DNA of 64,000 nucleotides from DATFVA01 sp963771705 (GCA_963771705.1 CAVYUP010000005.1:434001-498000), one strand, 5' to 3'; shown: positions 7,289-17,847, counted from the first letter of the stretch. Numbers and translations: made by a program. Notes: generated by a model not told the origin, from the sequence alone.

Positions 7289-9958
7289 TTATAACCAGTA
7301 GCTGACCTTGAGCATGAAGATGTTATCGGGATGGAGGCTGAACAGGTTATTGAATGAACGTCCGAATTGGAAACTGCCGTCGCCTTCAATGTTCTGCCTG
7401 CTCTGGGTCCATACAAAATACAAAGTAGAGCCGGGCATATATTCCCAGCGGAGAACCGCGTTACCGCGAAGGGAGATATAATTAAAATCGGGATTATCTA
7501 TCACCTGAGCCGGGGCGGGACCCGAGCCGTCAGGATCAAGCTCGTAAGATACAACATCCCCCCCGGCAGAGGTATTCCGCACCAGGACAGAACCATTTCT
7601 ACCATAAGTATTAAAATCATAGCTCTCAGGACGAGATAAATATTTGAAGCTATTATATGCACCTGAAGCGATAAGAGGCTGGAAGTAAACCTGAAAGCTG
7701 AGAGAAGGACTAAGGATCCAGTCGGCTCTAATATTAGCAGCAAGTATATTCTGTTCAAGATGCGCAAAGATATATCTGGCTCCGTACGTATTGACCGCGT
7801 AGGGATCGTTAAAGTTACTTACCCACTGAGTTTCTGAAACGTCATTCGTGTATTCGGGACCTATCGACATAGTTAACGTAGTAGTTACCTTGAACTCCAC
7901 GGAAGCGCGGACCGAGTGAGTATTTCCATCGCTGCTGAACGTACCCGAACCTCCGGTGCTAAGAACCCACCACTGGCGGTTATCCGAATACAGATCCCAA
8001 AAATATGAAGTGCCAGAAGGATTTACAGTTAGAGGACCGCCTCGTGTTTTCCTGGAATTAAGAGTAGAAGGACTGTAAGTGAACCCGATATCGCCTCCGT
8101 TATAAGTAGGTGTATTGAGGTAGGCCGCGATCCTGTAGCCCTGCGAAGTATTATTACCTCCGAAATCATAGCCCGTATAAGCTCCGAAATTTACCCCGGC
8201 GTTCTGATAAATGGCTGTGGGCTCAGTCCACCTGTAGCTTGTAAAGAAGTGGCCGTTTATATAGTCACTATACGATCCATAACCTAAATCATTCACGTCG
8301 AAGCCGGGACTGATGACACCCACAGCCGTATTTATCGTCCAGCGTCCGCGGTTTTTATTCAGCATCAACCGCCCGCTGTATCCTGTTAATGACGCTGCCG
8401 AAGAATCTACTGAAATATATGACGCATCGGGTCTCTGGAAGTAATGAACAGGGCTCCTCTGCAGAGCCGTTATCCGTTCTTTCGAGCCGGCAACGTTTGA
8501 CAATGCCGCCCAGCCGGTGAGAACATAAGTATTATCTTCATCGAGGAAAGTCCATCCATCGCTTCCTATTACAAACGCATTCTTATTTATCTGTGTATTC
8601 AGGCCGCCGCTCTTAAAGAAACGGTCTGTGAAAGTTGTAAGCAGTCCCAATCCCTGTTTCCCCGAATTAAAATCTTTCTGTGCGCGGAAGATACCGTAGT
8701 AAGTAAGCGGTTCCATTTCAACGCCGGAGCGCCGGCCGTCGACTGAGATATCAGCATATTCGCGCTGAGTAACCGCGTGGATAGTACCCATCTTCCAGCC
8801 GTCGTACACCTGTCCCGATATCTTCGCCGCACCAAGTATATGCGTACCCTGGGGGATATCGGCATAATCATAAGAAGGGAGACTTCCCTGAGGATTCCTG
8901 CCAATGCGCCTGCTATAGAAGATACTTGTTGTAGGCCAGTTAAAAGAAACATCGTTATTAGTTCCGCCGCGTCCGAACCTGTAGATAGAAATACCCTCAG
9001 TAAAGAAAGGCCGCTTCTCATCGAAAGTAGATTCAACATCAGAAAGATTAACTACAGCGGGATCTACTTCCACCTGACCGAAATCAGGGTTGATAGTAGC
9101 ATTAAGAGTAAGACTGCTTCCAAGTCCCGCTCTTACATCCAGACCCGCACCCGGCGAATACTCACGACCCGAATTAAACGGATCGCCAGGCTGAGCGCCG
9201 ATATACTTTGCCTTACCGACAACGTACGGCATAATCTCGATCCTTGAAGGAGGGGAGACTTCCTCGATTCCGACAAGGTCAGGGAACCTTGAAGCAAAGC
9301 CGCTTTCATTTCTGGGTGTATAGACAACCATATCAGTTTCGAAGCGTCTGCTGATAAACCTTTCCACGTTCACGCCCCAGGTCTGTTTCTGACCATCCTT
9401 AAAGCGGAGCTGAGAATAAGGGATCTTCATTTCAACAGACCAGCCGTCATCGTCAATACTGCGGGCGCCCTCCCACACGGCATCCCAGCTAAGGTCATTA
9501 GGCTGTTTGGCGTCGTTTTCAATCAGTCCGTCCGCCACAGCGCCGGCCGCCGAAACATAGAAAAAGTAGCCGCTCCTTTTATCGCGGTATGAATCCAGGT
9601 AAAGCACACATCCATCCGAAGGATCGCCCCAAATAAAATCACGGCGCACCAGTCGTGCCATAATCGAATCCGGGTGCGTATCATAGAACTTTGCCGCGAA
9701 GTAGATTGCCTCATCATCATAAGCGAGCCAGAACTCTGTTTTCTGGGAAGGCCGCAATCCCTCCTGAGGATCTGCCTGAATCAGCGTATTAAAACCGGGA
9801 CCCTGCCACACCTTTTCAGTGAGCCGGCCGTCGACTTTTATTGTTTCGTTCAGCCTTACCGCGGATATCTTAGAGTTCGAATTATCTATAAGTGCGGGGT
9901 AGTTATTAGCATACGCAGCAGAAGCAGCCAGCAGACAAAAAAGGAGCAAACGTTTCAT
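7289..9958 (-). CDS. DUF5916 outer-membrane protein with CBM9-like N-terminal domain
   Basis: An 889-residue exported protein. A signal peptide (about 1-17) is followed by a CBM9-like domain at about 30-210, with 'IKVDGRLTEKVWQ', 'EFWLAYDDEAIYFAAKFYD' and 'EMKIPYSQLRF' as its usual conserved blocks. The remaining 650 residues match the DUF5916 region: many aromatic, alternating strands ending in MLKVSYWL, the C-terminal aromatic/leucine pattern of an outer-membrane barrel. The conserved 'NPDFGQVEVDPAVVNLSDVE' block typical of DUF5916 is present. The family is widespread in Bacteroidota and its substrate is not known. The gene lies 125 bases downstream of, and on the same strand as, the hybrid sensor regulator, which may control it. 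Confidence 0.85.
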   Translation of the reverse strand: MKRLLLFCLLAASAAYANNYPALIDNSNSKISAVRLNETIKVDGRLTEKVWQGPGFNTLIQADPQEGLRPSQKTEFWLAYDDEAIYFAAKFYDTHPDSIMARLVRRDFIWGDPSDGCVLYLDSYRDKRSGYFFYVSAAGAVADGLIENDAKQPNDLSWDAVWEGARSIDDDGWSVEMKIPYSQLRFKDGQKQTWGVNVERFISRRFETDMVVYTPRNESGFASRFPDLVGIEEVSPPSRIEIMPYVVGKAKYIGAQPGDPFNSGREYSPGAGLDVRAGLGSSLTLNATINPDFGQVEVDPAVVNLSDVESTFDEKRPFFTEGISIYRFGRGGTNNDVSFNWPTTSIFYSRRIGRNPQGSLPSYDYADIPQGTHILGAAKISGQVYDGWKMGTIHAVTQREYADISVDGRRSGVEMEPLTYYGIFRAQKDFNSGKQGLGLLTTFTDRFFKSGGLNTQINKNAFVIGSDGWTFLDEDNTYVLTGWAALSNVAGSKERITALQRSPVHYFQRPDASYISVDSSAASLTGYSGRLMLNKNRGRWTINTAVGVISPGFDVNDLGYGSYSDYINGHFFTSYRWTEPTAIYQNAGVNFGAYTGYDFGGNNTSQGYRIAAYLNTPTYNGGDIGFTYSPSTLNSRKTRGGPLTVNPSGTSYFWDLYSDNRQWWVLSTGGSGTFSSDGNTHSVRASVEFKVTTTLTMSIGPEYTNDVSETQWVSNFNDPYAVNTYGARYIFAHLEQNILAANIRADWILSPSLSFQVYFQPLIASGAYNSFKYLSRPESYDFNTYGRNGSVLVRNTSAGGDVVSYELDPDGSGPAPAQVIDNPDFNYISLRGNAVLRWEYMPGSTLYFVWTQSRQNIEGDGSFQFGRSFNNLFSLHPDNIFMLKVSYWL

Positions 9959-10083
9959 AGATATCTTCTCCGGAATTTAATTGACCGCAATTAAGCAAAA
10001 CAAAGAGCGGAAGGGAACTGAATTTCGACGGCAGGCTTTAAGAGGTGATAAATGGAGATTAGTAAAAAGCAGCGGGCAGGCAG

Positions 10084-13000
10084 TTATTCACCGGATATCA
10101 GATCGCTCGGCGGGAGGCCGTATTCCTCTTTGAAGCAGCGGGTGAAGTACTGGGGACTTGAGAAACCTACCAGGTAAGAGATCTCAGAGATATTTCCCTT
10201 TCTTTCTTCAATCATTTTCCTGGCTTCGGCCAGTCTTATAGACTTAACGAAACTGCTGGCCGATTTACCTGTTAACGCTTTAAGTTTTCTATGCAGCTGA
10301 ACTCTGCTCATACCAGCCTCAGAGGCGAACTGTGCGGTACTAAATCCTTCTTCAGCTAAATGATTATGAACTAATTCCTTTACCTTATTTATAAACTGTT
10401 CCTCACGATCACTCAACTTTCGGGTTTTGGTCCCGGGGGAGAGGTGATTCAGTTCAATTCCTTTCTTTACAGGCTGATATATTTCACCGCTGTATTTCTC
10501 CTGTAATTTTTTTCTGACGGCTATAAGATTAGTTATTCTTATCTGAAGCTCTTTTATATCAAAAGGTTTTGTAAGGTAATCATCTGCCCCGGTCTGAAGA
10601 CCTTCAAGCCGGTTTTCCTGTTCCGACTTTGCAGTGAGCAGAATAACGGGGATATGGCTCGTCTTCTCATCATTCTTCAGAATCCTTGTCATCTCATATC
10701 CATCCATCCTGGGCATCATAATATCGCTTATCACCAGGTCCGGAACGATCTGTTCCGCCTTTCTCACGCCCTGTTCTCCATTCGATGCCTCTTCAATCCG
10801 GAAGTCATCAGCAAGCGAATCCTTTATAAAATCCCTCATATCCGTATTATCCTCCACTACAAGGATTATGTTTTTATCATCCGATAATTCCTCATTAACA
10901 GATTCCTCCAGGCTTTTTGATGTAAGATATTTCTCAGGATTAATCGCATCCTCTGATACCAGCGGGGGAGGTGATTTTTCAATTTCATAATCTCTTAAAT
11001 GTTTCCTGCCCGCCGCAAAACAAATAGTAAACTCAGTACCTTCAGAAGGCTTGCTTTTAACGCTGATAGTCCCGTAGTGAAGTTCAACCAGTTCTTTAAC
11101 AAGGGCAAGACCGATGCCAGTTCCTTCGTGTTCCCTTGTTGCCGAGTTATCGACCTGGTAAAAGCGGTCGAACAGTTTAGGGAGATCTTTTTCACTGATA
11201 CCGATTCCCGTATCCTTAACTTTAATTTCAACTGAGCCGTCAGAAGTTTCTGAAGAGGAAGAAGGGAGTTCCGAATGACACTCATTAACAGATACCGTAA
11301 TCTCCCCGCCGGCAGGGGTGAACTTAAAGGCATTAGACAAAAGGTTTGACACTATCTTAGTCAGCTTCTCAGGATCGAAGTAGAGTTCCACTTCATTTTT
11401 TTCAGCTTCCAGTTTAAGTGTAATATCCTTTTCTTCGGCAATCGACTCAAAGGACATAGTCAGTCCTTTTAAGAAGGTTACGATGTTAGATCTTGACGTC
11501 CTTAGTTCAAGCTTACCCGACTCAAGCCTGGAGAGATCCAGCAGCTGATTGATAAGTGAAAGCAGACGGGACGCATTTTTCCTTATACTGCCCGCCTGTT
11601 TGAGAATATGCTGATTCGGAGCTTCGTTCATAATAATCTCACTGGGGCCCAGGATCAATGTAAGCGGGGTTCTGAACTCGTGGGATATATTAGCGAAAAA
11701 GCGGGATTTCATTTCGCTTAATTCCTTATACCTGAAAGATTCAATTGTCTCCAATTCCAGGCTATGTTTCCACTGCTGCCGGTTCAGTTCGTACCGCCTG
11801 AGAGTATTCAACAAAATAATGATCAGCAGTAAATAAATTGCATAAGACCAGGGACTTGACCACCAGGGATTAGTTATTACTATACTTAAAGATGCGGCGT
11901 TTTTATTCCATATACCATCGCTGTTTGTTCCTATTACCTTAAGAGTATACTTCCCCGGATCAAGACCGGTGAAGGTAACCTCTCTTTTTGCTCCGAGCTG
12001 AATCCAGTTATCATTAAACCCATCAAGCTTATAAGCAAACCGGTTTTTTGCCGGCGCATAATAATCGAGTATGGCAAACTCCAGAGAAAAATTATCCTGG
12101 TTATAGGCCAGCGTTATTTTGTGGGTATCAGATATTACCCTGCTGAGGATCGAATTAGTATCGCTTGCGGAAACTGAATTGCCGAAGAGTTTAAAATCCG
12201 TAAAAACTATATTCGCATTAAAATCTTTATTTGCAACACTTCCCGGATAAAAATAATTAAAACCATTTATGCCGCCGAAATACAACTCGCCCGAGCTGCT
12301 TTTGAAGAACGATCCGGTATTAAACTCATTGCTCTGCAGACCATCGTAAACATCATAATTTATAAACTGATTTGTTCCCGGGTTATACTTTGACAGACCA
12401 TTATTTGTACTAAGCCACAAATTCCCCTGCTTATCCGCTAATACACCGTAAACAACATTATCGGGGAGACCATCTTCTTTAAGAAAGTGTTTACAGTTTC
12501 CGGTTTTCTTATCGAACAGGTTTAAACCCCCGCCCTTTGTGCCGACCCACAATTTTTCATCAGGAGAAAAAGGATCCGGGCAGATACACAAGGTATGATT
12601 GGAGTACAAGCTGTTTTTATCTGCCGGATTGTTTCTGAAGTAAGTAAATTTTCCTGATTCCTTATCAAACCTGATCAATCCCAGTTCTGAAGTTAACCAT
12701 ATAAAACCCTCTTTATCCTCATACATCTGAGTAGTTCCGCCCAGAGCAGGATCAACATTATACATATAAGAAACGGACTGTCCGGTTCCTGTATCAATCA
12801 GCTTACTCAGATAATAGCTTCCGGCAATCCAGATAGTACCGGAATGGTCTTCGAGCATCCCGGAAACGGGGGTATCGCGCCGGGGGTGGGAAATATAAGC
12901 AGCCGGTTCATCCGTCTTAATATTTATACGTCCCAGGCCCCGATGATTATCAAACCATAAATACCCTTTTCTATCTTCCATTAATGCATAGCCGCGCCCG

Positions 13001-14229
13001 TAGCCTGTGTTGTCGTCATACGGCGGGCTGTCATAAGCTTTTAACTTATCCTTCTGCCTGTTCCACCTGAAGAGCACTGCACCCCCTATGAACCAAAGAT
13101 TTTTTTGAGAATCTTTGAATATAGTACGAATGCTCTGGTCATTCCGGGCCAGCAGTTTTTTATAAGGAAAAGATTTGAACCTTTCCGATTCCGGAAAGTA
13201 TACATAGATGCCGTAGGCATTAGACCCCATCCATATATTCCCGGACATATCAGCATAGAGAGAAGTGATACCGCCCTGAACCGGGTAATCGGGATATTCA
13301 GAAAGGTAATTATAAGTTTTATTATTAACATTGAACAAAACCAGTTTCCCATAATCGCTCATCCACAAATTACCATTACGATCCCGGGCAGCTGCATAAG
13401 AAAAACTATATCTGTCGGTCTTCCGGAAATAAATTTCATACTGACCGTTTGATCTATTGAACATAATCAGACCAGATGAAGTAAATAAACACAAAGTACC
13501 ATCGTGATTATCGAGGATATGCTGAACCCCGGGATTTATTTTATGTGCTTCGGTAGAATCGGGAAAAGTGAAGTGAGCAATTTCCTTTTTACTGCCCGCA
13601 GGCAGCTTGTCGAGTCCTGAATCATTAGCTGCCCAGACATTGTTATCATCATCGACAACAATTTCCCGCACTCTATTATTGCTTAAGCTGTAGGTGAGAT
13701 CAGGATTATGACTATAGTGGACAGCACTGAAAGTTGAACGGGCGATATCGGAACTCTTTATCATGTAAATTCCGTCATACAATGTACCTATCCAGATGTT
13801 TGAGTCCTTATCCTCTGTTATGCAGGATACATAAGGAAATGAAGGATGTATCTTTTTGAACTGCTCCGTTTTGGTATCCATTATATTTATCTCACCCTTG
13901 TTGTACGTCCCTATCCATAGCAGATTTCTGCTATCCTCAAAGAGGACCGATACTGAATTTCCGGAGATTGTTGTAGAATCATAAGGGTTATGTGTAAAGA
14001 CGGTAAAAGAATAACCGTCATATTTATTCAATCCATTCAGTGTACCGATCCACATAAAACCCCTGCTATCCTGCGTAATAGCCATGGGGTAATTCTGCGA
14101 AAGCCCGTCTTCAATGGTCAGGTGTTTGAATTTAATGTCATTGGATGAGGGAGCTGAATTAGTTTGTCCCGGAGCAGGCGGCTGGTATATGAAGCACACC
14201 ATAAACACGAGGGCGTAAAAATATTTCAC
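10084..14229 (-). CDS. Hybrid two-component sensor kinase/response regulator (HTCS, AraC output)
   Basis: A 1381-residue one-protein signalling pathway. After a signal peptide (about 1-21) come Reg_prop beta-propeller repeats ('DSRGFMWIGTLNGLNKYDG' and similar) to about residue 690, a Y_Y_Y domain, and one membrane helix near 787-808. The cytoplasmic half has a HisKA domain with phosphoacceptor His850 (ISHEFRTPLTLI), an ATPase domain with N and G boxes (NLLSNAFKFTP, GTGIGLALVKELVELH), a receiver domain with Asp1169 (VISDIMMPRMDG) and Lys in LTKPF, and a C-terminal AraC-type helix-turn-helix. The sensor would face the periplasm. In Bacteroides such proteins read oligosaccharides; here the ligand is unknown. 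Translation starts at a GTG behind a CAGGAG site. Confidence 0.93.
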   Translation of the reverse strand: MKYFYALVFMVCFIYQPPAPGQTNSAPSSNDIKFKHLTIEDGLSQNYPMAITQDSRGFMWIGTLNGLNKYDGYSFTVFTHNPYDSTTISGNSVSVLFEDSRNLLWIGTYNKGEINIMDTKTEQFKKIHPSFPYVSCITEDKDSNIWIGTLYDGIYMIKSSDIARSTFSAVHYSHNPDLTYSLSNNRVREIVVDDDNNVWAANDSGLDKLPAGSKKEIAHFTFPDSTEAHKINPGVQHILDNHDGTLCLFTSSGLIMFNRSNGQYEIYFRKTDRYSFSYAAARDRNGNLWMSDYGKLVLFNVNNKTYNYLSEYPDYPVQGGITSLYADMSGNIWMGSNAYGIYVYFPESERFKSFPYKKLLARNDQSIRTIFKDSQKNLWFIGGAVLFRWNRQKDKLKAYDSPPYDDNTGYGRGYALMEDRKGYLWFDNHRGLGRINIKTDEPAAYISHPRRDTPVSGMLEDHSGTIWIAGSYYLSKLIDTGTGQSVSYMYNVDPALGGTTQMYEDKEGFIWLTSELGLIRFDKESGKFTYFRNNPADKNSLYSNHTLCICPDPFSPDEKLWVGTKGGGLNLFDKKTGNCKHFLKEDGLPDNVVYGVLADKQGNLWLSTNNGLSKYNPGTNQFINYDVYDGLQSNEFNTGSFFKSSSGELYFGGINGFNYFYPGSVANKDFNANIVFTDFKLFGNSVSASDTNSILSRVISDTHKITLAYNQDNFSLEFAILDYYAPAKNRFAYKLDGFNDNWIQLGAKREVTFTGLDPGKYTLKVIGTNSDGIWNKNAASLSIVITNPWWSSPWSYAIYLLLIIILLNTLRRYELNRQQWKHSLELETIESFRYKELSEMKSRFFANISHEFRTPLTLILGPSEIIMNEAPNQHILKQAGSIRKNASRLLSLINQLLDLSRLESGKLELRTSRSNIVTFLKGLTMSFESIAEEKDITLKLEAEKNEVELYFDPEKLTKIVSNLLSNAFKFTPAGGEITVSVNECHSELPSSSSETSDGSVEIKVKDTGIGISEKDLPKLFDRFYQVDNSATREHEGTGIGLALVKELVELHYGTISVKSKPSEGTEFTICFAAGRKHLRDYEIEKSPPPLVSEDAINPEKYLTSKSLEESVNEELSDDKNIILVVEDNTDMRDFIKDSLADDFRIEEASNGEQGVRKAEQIVPDLVISDIMMPRMDGYEMTRILKNDEKTSHIPVILLTAKSEQENRLEGLQTGADDYLTKPFDIKELQIRITNLIAVRKKLQEKYSGEIYQPVKKGIELNHLSPGTKTRKLSDREEQFINKVKELVHNHLAEEGFSTAQFASEAGMSRVQLHRKLKALTGKSASSFVKSIRLAEARKMIEERKGNISEISYLVGFSSPQYFTRCFKEEYGLPPSDLISGE

Positions 14230-14462
14230 ATATTTTCTCCTGACAGAATAGAGTGATTATTTCGAAGATTGAGGATAGTTGAGGTTTTTGAAACATAGTC
14301 ATTATAAAGGACTAAGTCAAAGCGGAGGAGAATTATATTACGCCCGACTACAATAAAGCTTTGATTTAGCTGTATTAATCCTTATGTTCAATTTACCAGG
14401 CCGAGTTTTACCCTTATTCCTCTTTAAATAAACAAAACATAAACAAACTTAAAGGAGCCTTT
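14230..14462. promoter_or_regulatory. Divergent intergenic region between HTCS and the 156-residue exported protein gene
   Basis: The 233-base gap separates two divergent genes and must hold both promoters. A strong AAAGGAGCC ribosome site at about 14451-14459 precedes the + strand ATG. I could not single out a convincing -33/-7 pair or operator. Confidence 0.4.
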
Positions 14463-14933
14463 ATGAAGAACACTCTATTGTGGTTAGTGGTGTTTACTGC
14501 TGTAATGCTTATTCCGTACACAAGTTCGTCTGCCCAGACGCAGGATGAAGATATGTACGAGCCCGGAGCCGTATGGACGATGACGTTCATCAGGACGGGG
14601 CCCAACCAGGCCGACAACTACCTGAACGACCTTGCCAAAACATGGGTATCAAGTATGGACGAAGCCAAATCGGAGGGACTGATAGAAGACTACAAGATCC
14701 TCTCGGGGAACGCGTCGAACGAAGACGACTATAACCTGATCCTGATGATCAAGAACAAAAATCTGGCGGCTTTTGATCCCGACAAGGAGAGGGACGCGAA
14801 GTTCAAAGCACTTGATCAGAAAGTAAGGGACAAACTCGGCAAAGAAAAATTTCAGGCTGTAGTTAAGAACTACGACCAGATCAGAGAGATGAAAGGCACG
14901 AAAATAATGAGGGAAATCCACCTTAAGAAGTAG
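14463..14933 (+). CDS. Exported protein of unknown function (156 aa)
   Basis: Residues 1-25 form a signal peptide ending at SSAQ, followed by a small mature domain. The motif 'AVWTMTFIRTGPNQADNYLNDLAKTW', then 'EDYKILSGNASNEDDYNLILMIKNKN', resembles antibiotic-biosynthesis-monooxygenase-like or dimeric alpha/beta barrel domains found in short secreted Bacteroidota proteins. No catalytic residues can be named. The gene has an excellent ribosome site (AAAGGAGCC) and a terminator at 14997-15021, so it is its own transcription unit. It is divergent from the HTCS gene, which could make it a regulatory target; that is only an inference from position. Confidence 0.78.
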   Translation: MKNTLLWLVVFTAVMLIPYTSSSAQTQDEDMYEPGAVWTMTFIRTGPNQADNYLNDLAKTWVSSMDEAKSEGLIEDYKILSGNASNEDDYNLILMIKNKNLAAFDPDKERDAKFKALDQKVRDKLGKEKFQAVVKNYDQIREMKGTKIMREIHLKK

Positions 14934-14996
14934 GAGTCTGATGCAGCGCGCAGAGCCGGACTCCGGCTTCGCTTCATTAAGACAGATTTATTTTGC

Positions 14997-15030
14997 GGGC
15001 GGATGGAGGAACGATCCGCCCCTTTTAATT
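14997..15030 (+). terminator. Rho-independent terminator
   Basis: GGGCGGAT (14997-15004) pairs with ATCCGCCC (15014-15021) over a 9-base loop, followed by CTTTTAATT. It ends the transcript of the 156-residue exported protein. Bases 15031-15177 show a GC-rich stretch but no recognisable element. Confidence 0.75.
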
Positions 15031-15177
15031 AGTCAGCAGGGCACCCTCGTGCGGGGGCATTGTCTACTATCCGCGGGGGGATTATTTTGATTCTCTTCCA
15101 ATAATTCCTTAAAATTAAGCTGGTTAAATTATTCCGGGGAAGAAAATGGGTTCAGCTAATCATAAACGGGCGCTATT

Positions 15178-17541
15178 ATGAAAAAACTCTTAGAAGCAGT
15201 TTTTATTCTGACGGTTTTCATTCCACAGACTGTTTTCACGCAATGGAACTATTCTCATCACTTCAATGAAGACGATTTCAACGCTATTTATTTTGTAACA
15301 CCCGAGCTCGGATACCTTGGAGGGGAAAGTCTTTTTGCCAGGACTACAAACGGCGGAGATGAATGGCTGACAGTATCCGGTATAGAGGGAAACACAGTTA
15401 AGGCATTATCTTTTTCAGACCAGGATACAGGTGCGGCAGTAGGGGAGTATTTTATATACGGACCCGGGTTCATTGATTACACTATTGACGGGGGCTTCAG
15501 CTGGGAAAGGGTATTTTTCCCGTACAACATCGGAGCTTTGAATGATATTTCTCTTCTGGATGCTCATCATGCATGGGCTGTAGGAGACTACGGGGAAATA
15601 TTCAGAGTAGTCCCATACGCCGGACTTGATTACTGGGAATTTATGTATCAGGCTCAGACCGACTTACAGGCTGTTTTTTTTATTGATCAGAATACCGGCT
15701 GGGCGGCAGGCTGGGGAGAACTGTTAAAAACAACAGACGGAGGCAGCAGCTGGGAAGAGCAGGAGACAGGAGTATCTTCCAGGTTCCTTGATGTTTTTTT
15801 TCTGAACCAGAATAAGGGATGGCTTCTGGCTTATCCCGATAAACTATTAACTACGGAGGACGGCGGTACAACCTGGACCATTGATACTTTAAGCACGACA
15901 ATAATGAACAAAATACATTTTTATAATAATAACGACGGGATATTAACAGGCAACGGAAAGATGATGAGCACAACTGACGGAGGGACTGAATGGAGTGTAC
16001 GCAGCATAACTCCGGGGGGCTGGTTTGACGGGATCTCAGTTATCGGCGACAGCACCATTTATCTTGCCGGAAGCTACAGCAACCTGACTAAATCAACCGA
16101 TCTGGGGAACAGCTGGACACCGGCCAGATTAGATGAGTTCAACGATCTATATTCGGTGAGCATGCGGTCTACCACCGAAGGCGCTGCCGTAGGAGCTGAA
16201 GGAACCATCATCAAGAAAACGGGAGGCCGCTGGCTTTCAGGGCTGAAATCAACCTCGCAGGATCTGAATTCCGTTTACGCTTTAAGCGGGAACGCCGCCG
16301 TGGCTGCAGGCGACAGCGGAACGATCATTAAAAGCTTCGACGGCTACCTTCACTGGACACACATGGCATCGCCCACAGTATCGGATCTGTATGCAATACA
16401 GTTTGTTGACGGTGCGGGATGGATTGCGGGGGACAACGGGACCGTCTTAAAATCAAACTCTTACGGGGAAATATGGAATTTATCAGCCACCGGAGTTTCG
16501 GGAAGGCTTACTTCCATTTCCTTTGTTGACAATTTAACCGGATGGGCAGCTGGCGACGGCGGGCTGATAATAAAAACCACTGACGGAGGGGGCAGCTGGT
16601 TTACGCAGAATTCGGGAACCAGTCTTAATATTCTGAAAATCGAGTTCAAGGATTCAAGCACAGGATTCGCGCTGGGAGAGGGCACAAAATTCTTCCGTAC
16701 AGACGACGGAGGCACGACGTGGAACCTTATTTACAGCAGTCCAGCCAACAATTACAACACCACCGACGATTTCAGTTTCTTCAGTACCACGAGGGGATGG
16801 ATGTGCGGCGGGTGGGGAAATATTTACAGAACGACCGACGGAGGATATTCGTGGCGGCAGCAGTATAATTCACCTTCGGTCAGATTTCACTGCATTGATG
16901 TTATCGACAGCAACAAAGTTTTCCTGGCGGCCAATGACGGAATTGTACTTTACACCACAGTAGGAGGGGGCGAACCCACGCCGATACCCGTTGAACTAAA
17001 TTCATTTCAGGCATCTGTGCAGAAAAACAATGTTACCTTAAGCTGGGCAACCGCAACCGAAGCCAACAACCATGGGTTCGAGGTACAGAGGAAACGGGAA
17101 GGCGGCGCGTGGATTACAATCGGATTTACAGAAGGAAACGGGACAACAACAAAACCTCATCAATATTCATTTACAGATAAGAAACTCCTTCCGGGTCATT
17201 ATTCATACAGGCTGAAGCAGGTGGATTTTGACGGCAGCAGCACAACAACAGATGCAGTTGATGCAGAAGTTGGTCCCCCGGAATATTCACTCTCGCAGAA
17301 CTACCCGAACCCGTTTAATCCGACAACGACTATCGATTACCAGACAGCTGAGCCGGGTTTAGTAACGTTAAAGGTATATAATATACTCGGTGAGGAAGCT
17401 GTCGTTTTAGTTAACGAAAATAAAGAGGCGGGAAGCTACACAGCAGAATTTAACGCCGGAAATTTACCGGCCGGAATATACCTGTATCAGTTAAAAGCAG
17501 GAAGTACCGCGATAACGAGGAAGTTACTGCTTTTAAAATAG
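15178..17541 (+). CDS. T9SS-secreted protein with YCF48-like propeller repeats
   Basis: A 787-residue protein with a signal peptide ending near residue 21. It carries many repeats of the BNR/YCF48 type, recognisable by 'TTDGGSSW', 'TEDGGTTW' and 'GWAAGDGGLIIKTTDGGGSW', which form beta-propellers at about 22-600. A short beta domain (VELNSFQASVQKNNVTLSW) is followed by the type IX secretion signal at the C-terminus: 'SQNYPNPFNPTTTIDY', 'KVYNILGEE' and 'AGIYLYQLKAG'. The protein should cross the outer membrane through T9SS and be released or attached to the surface. It shares this architecture with the protein at 42074-43600. Ligand or enzymatic activity is unknown. The ribosome site is weak. 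Confidence 0.9.
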   Translation: MKKLLEAVFILTVFIPQTVFTQWNYSHHFNEDDFNAIYFVTPELGYLGGESLFARTTNGGDEWLTVSGIEGNTVKALSFSDQDTGAAVGEYFIYGPGFIDYTIDGGFSWERVFFPYNIGALNDISLLDAHHAWAVGDYGEIFRVVPYAGLDYWEFMYQAQTDLQAVFFIDQNTGWAAGWGELLKTTDGGSSWEEQETGVSSRFLDVFFLNQNKGWLLAYPDKLLTTEDGGTTWTIDTLSTTIMNKIHFYNNNDGILTGNGKMMSTTDGGTEWSVRSITPGGWFDGISVIGDSTIYLAGSYSNLTKSTDLGNSWTPARLDEFNDLYSVSMRSTTEGAAVGAEGTIIKKTGGRWLSGLKSTSQDLNSVYALSGNAAVAAGDSGTIIKSFDGYLHWTHMASPTVSDLYAIQFVDGAGWIAGDNGTVLKSNSYGEIWNLSATGVSGRLTSISFVDNLTGWAAGDGGLIIKTTDGGGSWFTQNSGTSLNILKIEFKDSSTGFALGEGTKFFRTDDGGTTWNLIYSSPANNYNTTDDFSFFSTTRGWMCGGWGNIYRTTDGGYSWRQQYNSPSVRFHCIDVIDSNKVFLAANDGIVLYTTVGGGEPTPIPVELNSFQASVQKNNVTLSWATATEANNHGFEVQRKREGGAWITIGFTEGNGTTTKPHQYSFTDKKLLPGHYSYRLKQVDFDGSSTTTDAVDAEVGPPEYSLSQNYPNPFNPTTTIDYQTAEPGLVTLKVYNILGEEAVVLVNENKEAGSYTAEFNAGNLPAGIYLYQLKAGSTAITRKLLLLK

Positions 17542-17616
17542 GAACCAGTACGGGGAAAGCTTTTTGCTGAAGATCCTGCGGTCACTTCAATAGCATTGAT
17601 GATAAGAACGGGGTTA

Positions 17617-17847
17617 CTATTCTTTTTCTTCGGCGGAGGGCGAGTTATCGGGATTATCAAACAACTCGACAATTTTACTTCTGAAAACGATGGCTAAAGC
17701 TACTCCAGCGGCAACACCCATAGAAATTCCATAAGCTATATCCAGGCCGTCAAATAAAGCTCCGGCAGCTGCCCCGAAAGCAGCGCCCAGACCGGCGCCA
17801 TACACCACGATCATTTCACTCTTATTGGCTGATACATTTTTTCCCAT
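17617..17847 (-). CDS. Small membrane protein rich in glycine and alanine (76 aa)
   Basis: A 76-residue protein with two hydrophobic segments full of Gly and Ala (VVYGAGLGAAFGAAAGALF and IAYGISMGVAAGVALAIVF). The spacing of small residues resembles glycine-zipper membrane proteins. The tail (DNPDNSPSAEEKE) is acidic. It is convergent with the T9SS gene, and there is no partner gene nearby. Function unknown. Confidence 0.65.
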   Translation of the reverse strand: MGKNVSANKSEMIVVYGAGLGAAFGAAAGALFDGLDIAYGISMGVAAGVALAIVFRSKIVELFDNPDNSPSAEEKE

